Source: Opisthorchis felineus (taxonomy: Eukaryota > Platyhelminthes > Trematoda > Opisthorchiida > Opisthorchiidae). Taken from it: DNA of 64,000 nucleotides. How positions within the stretch are numbered: the stretch's first letter is position 1; every line of letters begins with the position of its first letter. Position numbers and translations under genes: made by a program. Below the pieces are notes generated by a model, which did not search any database, was not told the origin of the DNA, and saw only the letters and a program-made list of their open reading frames with translations. Of this stretch, positions 1 through 7,955 are shown in pieces. Where the stretch lies: NCBI GenBank assembly GCA_004794785.1, contig SJOL01009928.1, forward strand, positions 266,655 to 330,654, given 5' to 3'.

Positions 1-374
1 AGGTTATTTCCAACTTTTGTCTGGTTTGTCGCTGAACCTCATATCGACTCCAATCGACACGTAATCTAGTGCCCCGCCTCCAGGTAAGGATACCAGAGTT
101 GGCTAAAATCGTGCCGGAAATGACCGAACGTCACTCATTCCGAAGTCACCGATTAGGAATCGTTGTAAATATCCGTCGCTTCACACTCGTTTGTAACCAA
201 ATACCGTCATTTTCGGCACGCAGGAAAAGCCATCAAGCTAGAGTACCGAACTGCGGATTGTGTCAGTGCAGTATAGAGCAACGAATCCAAAAGAAATCGG
301 AAATCTCTAACCAGGATGGAACGATGTACGTACGTTCAAAGATTACTATCAGCAGTATAAAAACATACCTGTTC
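1..374. other. Unassigned sequence at window start
   Basis: An open frame of about 100 codons (69-377, +) is present, but it has no recognisable domain, its composition is unremarkable, and it runs into the PLE palindrome. I treat it as chance. Nothing else is supported here. Confidence 0.5.
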
Positions 375-484
375 TAGATGGTCGTTGGTTTGTTCGCTGA
401 GTTGGGCAATTTGATTGCATTGCATTGCATTGATTGCAATGCAATCAAATTGCCCAGCTCAGCGAACAAACCAACGACCATCTA
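375..484. repeat. Near-perfect palindrome made of two head-to-head PLE terminal fragments
   Basis: Two 50-base arms (375-424 and 435-484) are inverted copies of each other with one mismatch and a 10-base spacer. The right arm, read on +, matches the segment just downstream of the hammerhead remnant in the Penelope-like element at about 47100-47145 (shared words include GCCAAGCTCGGCGAACAAA versus GCCCAGCTCAGCGAACAAA). In PLEs this segment begins immediately after the ribozyme cleavage site. The palindrome therefore looks like two copies of the post-cleavage end of a PLE joined head to head. Identity of the arms is seen directly; the PLE origin is inferred from similarity within the window. Confidence 0.8.
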
Positions 485-1149
485 CGCTACCTGAGCTACC
501 AACATTTTCCTCTATAGAAATACCTGCTCTAAACCCAAAAGCTGGTTCATCCCAAGTTCGCCGTGATGAATAGTGTTCTTTACACGATCCTCATATTAGG
601 TTATCCTGTTCCACCTATTCCTCAGTCGGTGGAATCACCTTCTGCTTTCACCATCACTTTCAAGGTTTCGAGATCATAAGTTGATCATTTAGCCTGCTGC
701 ATTCCAGCAAACTTTTGCAGGTCTGTCCGACTACATTTTGACCAAAACTAGCAATATACTTGACTATATCCCGCAATATGTGGCTACCGAATGACTCAGG
801 TCGAGCTAAAAGTTCTGTATTTTCACTCTGAAGTGCACAATTCTAAGCCACAGGATCTGGTAATAAACTGCACAGGACAGACTCAAAGCTTACCATCACA
901 CAGAAGCAATAATACAGTTAATGACTTGATCGAGAAAACATTCTGTTGACTCCCTGGAGGATTTTTAGGTCTGAGTGTGTATCTTCACATAGGATATCTG
1001 CTTATTCCAACTTGACCTGTGGCGCCTGATTGAGAATTTTCGTTCCTGGAGCACCCGTGGTATAGAATACAACAAACCGGTTAGAACTCTGAATACATCA
1101 GGACAACCTGGATGAGAATAGCTCATGTCCTACCTATTAGCTCAAACTA
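485..1149. other. No gene seen
   Basis: I see no domain, RNA gene or ordered repeat in these 665 bases. Confidence 0.5.
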
Positions 1150-2184
1150 GTGCGCCGCCGGCCATGGGAATTTACAACAGTAGAAAGACGGTTCAGTACA
1201 CTACATACCTGTTTGCTTCATAGAAGTTGTATTTTAACATTAAGCTCGGCGTGGTCGAACGTATGCTTTCGCGAAGACCCGGTAGATCTACTTTTAGGTA
1301 TATGGCGACCTAAAGCTGCCATCTTGACATGGTGGTCGGGCTTGAGTGCTGCAATGATCCCGCAGGCTACACTGGCTGGAACTTCGTTCCACAAGGTGCA
1401 ACCATGCCTGGAAGGCCAAAGGGGAGCAGTCAGACTGAGAACAGCGAGACCCCGTACTACGAGTAATCGTGCTACGAGGCGGTCTGGGAGCGATCGTACT
1501 GTCCTCTGCGATGGGAGTGTGAAGGCATTAAGGCGTTTCCCCCAGGCGACCAGCATGTCCATATTTATGGAAGCAGCGATGCTGCCTTCCCCCGAGGAAG
1601 GACGGGTTAGAAGAGATCGGCCCCAAAAACCGCACACTCCAATCACCCAACGGTTGTCCGTGACCGCCGGCGCATTATCCAACACGGTCGAAATACTTTT
1701 AAAACCAAAGAGTCCAGTGCTGCTCAAAAGGCACCTGCTATGCGCAGCCGCATCAGGAATGAGATAGTACTGCCTTATTCCCTGCGCTCTTGGGTTAGGC
1801 CAACCCTTTGCAGCCGAGTCATCGGCTCCGGGCAGGGTCCCCAAAGAAAACCCTACTGTTCACTACCTCGTGGATCAGACTTTTGAGTCAGAGGCTAGGA
1901 GCAGGATCCTACACTGTACATCCTCCCACTGCCTTGTGAGTCAGACTTTTGAGTCAAAGGCTCAAGGTGGGGTACCTCAACCAAATTCCGCTCCTCGGCC
2001 TGGGCAACCGGGAAGTATCATTTGCCCGTACAGTTCTGTTTCCACCGATGTCCCTTCCCACCACACAAGCAAACGTCACTGGGTCATTTGACTGTCAGTT
2101 ATCTGAACTAAGGGACTTATGCTCCTCGCTGCCTAATAACAATAAAAATATATCACCTTTCTGAATCCACGAAATCCTTTCTAA
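1150..2184 (+). mobile_element. Probable 5' part of the non-LTR retrotransposon
   Basis: This GC-rich stretch sits directly upstream of the endonuclease remnant. Both strands are open for about 200 codons over the same bases (1150-1767 on +, 1218-1844 on -), which high GC content explains better than two real genes. Neither translation shows a domain I recognise. A direct repeat (about 1868-1966) lies just before the endonuclease. Because composition changes here and the recognised element continues downstream, I read it as the 5' untranslated or ORF1-equivalent part of the same retroelement. The left boundary is not visible, so 1150 is only the point where the open frame starts. Confidence 0.45.
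1868..1966 (+). repeat. Direct repeat pair in the retroelement 5' region
   Basis: Two roughly 30-base copies begin at about 1868 and 1935. They share the core TCAGACTTTTGAGTCA and then GGCT, and are offset by about 67 bases. They lie in the presumed 5' untranslated part of the retroelement, where short promoter-like duplications are common. The role is not known. Confidence 0.7.
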
Positions 2185-3012
2185 ATAGGAGCTTTTAACG
2201 CCCACACTCTATGTCAAATTTGCACACAGGCAATGCTTGCTGAAACCTTATACTCCCTTAAAATTGATGTATGCTGTGTCTCCGAAACACGCACACAGGA
2301 CTCAAGCGTGGTTATGCACCTCAGAACGCCAAGGATGAACTCAGCTCTTTCACATTTCTGCCTTCGTGTGTCCGGTGACCCAGAAGCGATGACTCGTGGA
2401 ATATATGGCGTGGGAGTTGCACTCAGCCCCAGAGCTGAACGCGCTTTGCTGGATTAGATCCCAGTGACCAGTCATCTTTGCGCCGTCCGGTTATCCAGCT
2501 CAATCAAGCCCAATGCCTCTCGGCATAAAAAGCGGTGCCTGTTTGTAGTGTCGGCTTATGCCCCAACGGACTGTAGTTCTGATGCTGAGAAGGATACTTT
2601 CTATCAAGAGCTATCCGGGCTCATTCGTCAAGCAAAAAGCACTGATATTGTGATCCTTGCAGGCGATATGAATGCTCCTTAGAAGCACATTTGGGTGGTC
2701 AATTCGGAGTCGATGTTCGCCGCACAGACAACGAAGGTCGACTCCTTCAGTTGTGTGCTGATCATGAACTATTTCTGGCAATTACAAACTTTCAACATAA
2801 ACGTTCGCATCGCGTAACCTGGCGGCCACCGACTGCAAATCAGCCGTGGACCCAGTTGGATCACGTGGCCATCAGCCACCGGTGGAGAGCCACAATTCAA
2901 GACTGCTATTCCTTCTGGAGCACACTACTTGATTCCGATCACGCGATGGTGCGTGCACGTCTGACAGTCCGCTTCCCTTCAGGCCCTCGCAAATTAGCAA
3001 GAAGCATGCCCT
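2185..3012 (+). pseudogene. APE-type endonuclease domain of a non-LTR retrotransposon, broken
   Basis: The exo-endonuclease-phosphatase domain is the part of ORF2 that nicks target DNA to prime reverse transcription. The frame begins with IGAFNAHTL at 2185. It then shows the family motifs in order: CCVSETR with the metal-binding Glu, SAYAPTD, AGDMNA with catalytic Asp and Asn, a VTWRPPT stretch, LDHVAIS, and DSDHAMV with the final catalytic Asp-His. The motifs survive but the gene does not. A TAG interrupts at about 2458 where Trp is expected, a second TAG sits at 2680-2682, and the frame then shifts (continuing as HLGGQFG from about 2687) with a short loss of sequence. The reverse transcriptase expected after the endonuclease is absent. 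The motif set resembles RTE/CR1-like elements repeated widely in flatworm genomes. Confidence 0.9.
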
Positions 3013-3350
3013 TCCACTATCTTCGAAGTATGAAAGCTATTACCAGCAAACTCAGCTGCGCTGATCACTGCCGTCTTCCTGTATGGGGACCCGAGATGGG
3101 CCACACCAATGGTTAGGGACATTGCAGACATGGCCCAGTCGCGCCCTCAATGGCGTTCGTGCATCCAAGCTATTGCCTTCATTGCACAGCTCCCTTCCCA
3201 ATCCCCCCACTTAACATTCCTGTATTTACGCACCAAATGATCAACTCCCGTCTTCAATGGGCAGCTACCTCCCCCACCTCGCCAAATCATCTGTGAAAGA
3301 AACTGTGGCAGCTACAGTAACTGTACGACAAGTGTGCGGTTTTTACAGCT
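3013..3350 (+). mobile_element. 3' end of the same non-LTR element (copy A), joined after loss of the reverse transcriptase
   Basis: Sequence jumps from the endonuclease C-terminus to the element's 3' terminal coding remnant. From 3109 one frame reads MVRDIADMAQSRPQWRSC, the kind of short post-RT segment found near the end of ORF2 in these elements. It stops at 3238-3240. The remaining bases are 3' untranslated sequence. The same segment recurs at 44785-45125, with the block from ACTGT(G/A)GC(A/C)GCTA to TTTTACAG preserved in both. Comparison shows that roughly the whole reverse transcriptase is missing from copy A, so it is an internally deleted, dead copy. Confidence 0.8.
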
Positions 3351-3455
3351 GATAATGATGATGATGATGATGATGATGATGACGATGATGATGATGATGA
3401 TGATGATGATGATAATGATGATGATGATGATGATGATGATGACGATGATGATGAT
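3351..3455 (+). repeat. GAT-trinucleotide tail with a 60-base higher-order period
   Basis: The tract is almost entirely (GAT)n with fixed interruptions (GATAAT and GACGAT). The interrupted pattern at 3351-3395 recurs exactly at 3411-3455, so the tract has a 60-base period above the 3-base one. It starts right after the 3' untranslated region of the retroelement. RTE/CR1-like elements commonly end in such simple-repeat tails instead of poly(A). The long serine run that could be read on the minus strand is a by-product of the repeat, not a protein. Confidence 0.9.
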
Positions 3456-6313
3456 ATGGCTAGCTTGGTGAGACTACCGGTTTTCAGTGGAACACAATCT
3501 TTTGTTTCGCAAACGGATGGACACATGGAATACCCAGTACACGGCAAACACACATGGACGGACATTCCTTCTTAATTCCCTGATTTCCACTACCTAGCCA
3601 ATGAAAAAGCAACCATAAACAAAATTGCCTAAAACCTGTTAGCAAGAAAATCAAAATCCATCTGTCTCATACAAGTAAAATAGTTGATTAACATAGAAGA
3701 AAGCAGGCCCTTAGATGGGAGTATGGGTTTCTGGTATACTCCCAAAGGTAAAATCAATATCTCCTGTGTGGAGTGGAGTTGGCCCATTGAATAGGGTAAG
3801 GGTTTTTTTTGGGAGCAAGAGTTTATTCAGTTTTCAATATTGTTGCTCCGTTTGATTTGCTGGGCGCCCATCGGCTTTCGAATGGCCTAGTTATTTTGGA
3901 GAATGTGTACCGATCACAATAATCTTAGTGGCATCAGTTAACTGCAAACTCATAGGCGTAATTCACTATGCGTGCAGCAGTCTGCGTTAGTATGTGTATG
4001 CTGAAAGACTTTGGATGCGGCAGCATCCATGGAGGGGAGTGTTCGGAGCCTGATTTTATGGTGTGGATTTTTTCATTGCCATGTTTTGAGGCATGCAGCC
4101 TACAAATCTATCAGAGCGTGCCTTCTGGGTCCACAAACAACTCATTCAACCTCAAGGTGGAAAAAACAAAATCGCAATATTTTTTTGAAAATGTTTCAAG
4201 GTCCTCAGTCAAAGGCAGATAAAAATGGACATAAAACTAACACCCTCAAAAAATTTAGTGTGTTCTTCTGAACCTCCCTTGATTTGGTCCTGTCTCGCAC
4301 ATTTGCTGCACTGGTTGAGACGGCCAAGGTTAGAAAATAGAGTGAAATCTCTCTAGTTGACTGGATATTAACCGAATCCCACAAAACCATGTTCTGAAGT
4401 AATGTTAATAATTTATATTTCCCTCATTTGAATGCACTTAGTGTATTCGTATTTATTGCTTAGGGACAAGATAAATATTATCTGAACACTCCCTCAAGGG
4501 ATATACAAATAGCCTTGCTTCTTCAATACACCAACAGAATGCAACTAAACAAAACATGCAGGTTAACCAACAGACAGAAGTCCATTTCGAGCGAAGAGTG
4601 ACACTCTTTTCGGTAGATAAAACAACGGCTAAACTACAAAGTGCTTCAGATAGTACTTTTGAGCAAAATCTTTCATCGATGGTTTTGTGGAGCCCTTTTG
4701 GTTGATCCGGTAAGAAAACGCTTTAATGCGCATGATCACTGGTTTTAAAGGTGCCGGAATGTCAACACCACCAACAACTCCGATTTAAATTATTTAACCT
4801 TTAAGCGTAATCTTACAAAAATTGTGAGTTTAATTTCTGGAGCTTGTTTTCCGCCATCTTAAAAATTTTCGGAGACCTTGCTTGTTTCCTGTTGGCGAGC
4901 TACATTTATGTGGTAGTGAGTTTCGCATTCTCTGGGGTCAACCAAATTATCTATATCTGTCGCTTCTACGGCTGAAGCAGACGTCTGGCTGAGGCAGCAA
5001 AGTTCCTCCCCTAGAGATCTCGTCCTCTTCTCCTGCGCAAGGAGTGTCTGGGCTTGTGTCATAGCTAAGGGGTTGGGTGCTCATTCTTCGCGTATAGAAG
5101 TGGCTACTTCGTAGACACGCGGTGAAATGTTAGACTATACTCACACCTTCAAGTCGTGCACCATTAGTCCTTCCTCCTCCACTACAGCATGGCTTCAGTC
5201 TAATTCATGAAACAGTTTATATTTAACAGCTGCAATAAGTTTTTCCACCCCGTACTTTTTGAACATTTTTATGCATATTTATCTGTTCTGTTATTTTTAA
5301 ATATTCTGTCATGTAAATGACTGATTTTAAAAAGCTAACGAGGCGACACTCGAAGCAAAAAGTCGTGTAATGCTAAATGACATCCCATTGATTATTCAAA
5401 GGTTCCAGTCAGACTGGTCCAGCTAATGGAGAAGATATGGAGGGATTATTGATCGAAGTCCACCCTTATATTAGCTCAATACGGTTAGATCTTGAAGGAC
5501 CTGTTCGTGAAATTTGAGGCATTTTTTATGTTTGACATCTCTTAGTCGTGACGTACTTGACTTTATGAGAGAAGCAAAGTAGACGGAAGATTATCTGCCC
5601 AGCTCCATCTACCCGCTACCACCTTATGATGTTTTATTTTTATGATCAAACTGAATTTCGTTTTGGTATCTGAGAAAAATCACAATGGAGAACGAAAGTG
5701 TTCGCAACATTCCTTGAAACGCATAACTTTTCCATTATATGTCTTTTTTAGATTCGAATCATCGGAAAATATACGATAACAATTTGTGATCCCAAAAACA
5801 ATGTATATGGGAACGATGGTCCATATGCACCGGAGAGTCATAGCACAAGTCTTATAAGTACTGTTTTTGCACCGTCAAAGGTTTTTGTTGACTTAACCTA
5901 CTGAAGCGCATAACCTACTTTCAGTGTGCATTGAAATTAACGCCGTTCTTGAGAATTGGACTAAAAAAGATCTTACAACCCCTTAAATCACTATTTTAAA
6001 TTCGCCCACGTTATCAGTTTTTGGATAACTTTGTTATGCAGTTACTTTTCCTTACAGTTCTCACGTGGTTCCGGATGACCATCGCCAAAATGTTTGCTAG
6101 TGAAGCATCGTAAGCTGTGAGTTTAAAACGGATATACAAGTTCATCAGGTTGATTTACTTTTATCACAACCACCAACATGCAAACCTGTTGAGTATATGG
6201 AAGGTTCCATTTGGTCAGGTTCCGGTAAACTTTGACTGTCAAGTGAAGGCAGTATCGAAATACCTAATTACGGGTTAACGTTACTTGAAGCAAACGTTTA
6301 AGTCGAACAATTT
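3456..6313. other. No gene seen
   Basis: Only short unsupported open frames are present. I recognise no repeat family, splice-bounded exon or RNA gene in this stretch up to the assembly gap. Confidence 0.5.
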
Positions 6314-6388
6314 NNNNNNNNNNNNNNNNNNNNNNNNNNNNNNNNNNNNNNNNNNNNNNNNNNNNNNNNNNNNNNNNNNNNNNNNNNN
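6314..6388. other. Assembly gap (75 N)
   Basis: A run of 75 undetermined bases. Its right edge abuts the first hammerhead copy of a tandem repeat, so it may hide further repeat units that could not be assembled. The true gap length is unknown. Confidence 0.98.
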
Positions 6389-6397
6389 TCTTCGACA

Positions 6398-6440
6398 GCC
6401 CACGACCGGTTTCGCCCTTCTTGGGGCTCATCAGGTAGGC
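6398..6440 (-). ncRNA. Type I hammerhead ribozyme, copy 1 (core intact)
   Basis: On the minus strand the core CUGAUGA (6434-6428) is followed by stem II of four Watson-Crick pairs (6427-6424 with 6414-6417) closed by CAAGAA, then GAA plus A15.1 (6413-6410). Stem III is the short palindrome ACCGGU (6410-6405), followed by C17 at 6404. Stem I pairs 6435-6440 with 6403-6398: six consecutive pairs, one of them G-U. All invariant core positions of the hammerhead are present. Cleavage is predicted between 6404 and 6403. A self-complementary two-pair stem III is typical of PLE/retrozyme hammerheads, which are thought to work best as dimers. Activity itself is not shown by sequence. Confidence 0.9.
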
Positions 6441-6703
6441 GCAGTCCCCGAGTTTCCGTCAACCTTATGTTCTACTTGAAACCAAATTGCACGAAATTGG
6501 CGAAATACACTCATCTGCAAACAAATTTGGTTTTGCGAGAGACTCACCTGGAACCCAGCTGAATCTCTCGTTTGTGATGTTTCCAGGCAACTGAATGTGT
6601 TGCACCAGGCCACCTCATGTTTCAGTTGCTACGATGTTCGAGATATCGCGATACATGTATATTCGTAATGTACTACTCATAAGGTTGCTGAAACGTCTTC
6701 GAC

Positions 6704-6748
6704 AAACCAAGACCGGTTTCGCCCTTCTTGGAGCTCATCAGGTAGGTA
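6704..6748 (-). ncRNA. Type I hammerhead ribozyme, copy 2 (core intact, stem I weakened)
   Basis: The same architecture as copy 1: CUGAUGA at 6741-6735, stem II of four pairs (6734-6731 with 6721-6724, one G-U), GAAA at 6720-6717, palindromic ACCGGU for stem III, and C17 at 6711. Stem I has drifted. Of the first seven possible pairs only four remain (A-U, U-G, C-G, A-U) and the pair next to the cleavage site is lost. The ribozyme core is intact but folding should be less stable than in copy 1. Confidence 0.85.
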
Positions 6749-6925
6749 CAGTCCCCGAGTTTCCGTCAACCTTATGTTCTACTTGAAAATCAAATTGCAC
6801 GAAATTAGCGAAATACACTCCTTTGCAAAAAAATGTTAGAAACATTATAAACGAGAGATTCGGCTGAGTTCCAGGTGAGTCTCTCGCAAAAAACCAAATT
6901 TGTTTGCAAATGAATGTATTTCGCT

Positions 6926-7814
6926 GAGAAAAGAAACTGTTATTTCACGGACTGATCTGCTTTGCTAGAATTTGAATTTCGTTCGTCTTGGAGTTTCCTC
7001 TCATTACCCAAACCATAGCATATTTTACTGAGTAAACTGCTGTATTTTTCAAAACAATCCATACTTCTTGAATTGGATAAAATACTCTTCCCATATATGT
7101 ACTAGTGGTTTGCGTGACAATATTAATCACATGTTTGTCCTACTCTGTCTCTTCATCCTCTGCACCTAAAAAACCATAAACAGCGGTAATGAAGTATTAA
7201 AATGTGGTGAAAAGACGATGGATCAAAGATTACAGACAGCAAGTGAAAATAATCCATTTTCCATCCGGGTTTCTTTAGCTATAAAATAAAAAAGTGATAT
7301 TGCCAAATGTAATTAACCCTAAATTCGGAGCTCTTGAAAACTGCAACAGTAATAAGCTTTTTTGGGGTGATTCTATTTCCAGTGGGAATGGGCCAATGTG
7401 GTCGTGAAATTTTTGATGATAATAAAAACAATCCAAACAGTTTCATCGAAATACAACATAAATTTCATGAATATCGTTTACATTATTACCTACTGCCTAT
7501 ACAAAATAGTAAGAAGTGAACTCCCTCAACTAGCATACTTTTTCGAAGTGATAAAGTGTCCTGTCACTTATACTTGGATATATTTTGACTGATACTCTAT
7601 AAATAGAGCGATTTTGCTTGGTCCCGGTAGCATTGCGTGTTGGTCCAACGAGTATTTACGGTGAACCATATTCCTGGACATTTTTCGTTTAGCTCAATTT
7701 CAATGACAGACATAAAATGACCAATTGGTTGTTTTACATTAGTGTCTTACGTTATTAGAGGCTATTGCGTCCACAATATTCCTCTCTGAACAGCCCGTCT
7801 GTTGTCCCGTCTCA
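6926..7814. other. No gene seen
   Basis: No recognisable domain or RNA. Short open frames at 6945-7130 and 7334-7592 show no family features. Confidence 0.5.
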
Positions 7815-7955
7815 GTCATCCTGGTTGGATCACACTGAAGACAAGAAGTACTAGACTCAATTTTTTCTCTTATTAGAACCCATAAACAGTGCATATCCTC
7901 GGCCCTGTCGGGTTTGACATGCGAGGCGAGCGTTTTGCCGCTAATCTCCCAGTGC
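7815..7955 (-). repeat. tRNA-headed SINE with decayed hammerhead, copy 1
   Basis: Read on the minus strand this matches the plus-strand SINE at 14671-14830. A tRNA-like head (TTAGCGGCAAAACGCTCGCC, with an A-box-like start) is followed by GAGGATATGCACTG and then the hammerhead region. The B-box segment is missing. In the ribozyme, CUGAUGAG has become TTTATGGG (plus 7879-7886) and the GAAA segment is lost, while GCACTG and TCTAATAAG are kept. This is an old, inactive copy. Confidence 0.65.

Larger units (their letters stand above)
6389..6925 (-). repeat. Hammerhead-bearing tandem/inverted repeat (retrozyme-like or PLE terminal repeat)
   Basis: Read on the minus strand, two units carry the same order of blocks: a GTATTTCGC block, a CAATTTGGTTTCAAGTAGAAC-like block, CGGAAACTCGGGGACTG, then the hammerhead and TGTCGAAGA. 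The predicted cleavage sites, at 6404/6403 and 6711/6710, are 307 bases apart, so one complete monomer lies between them. At about 6831-6835 the repeat flips: 6836-6925 is an inverted copy of the block seen at 6500-6592. Published animal retrozymes are tandem repeats of a few hundred bases with type I hammerheads, and PLE terminal repeats carry the same ribozymes. Which of the two this is cannot be decided here because no PLE protein lies alongside. Confidence 0.85.

Noticed and set aside
3287..3565. Minus-strand open frame with a very long serine run
   Set aside because: It is the translation of the GAT trinucleotide tail of the retrotransposon, not a gene.
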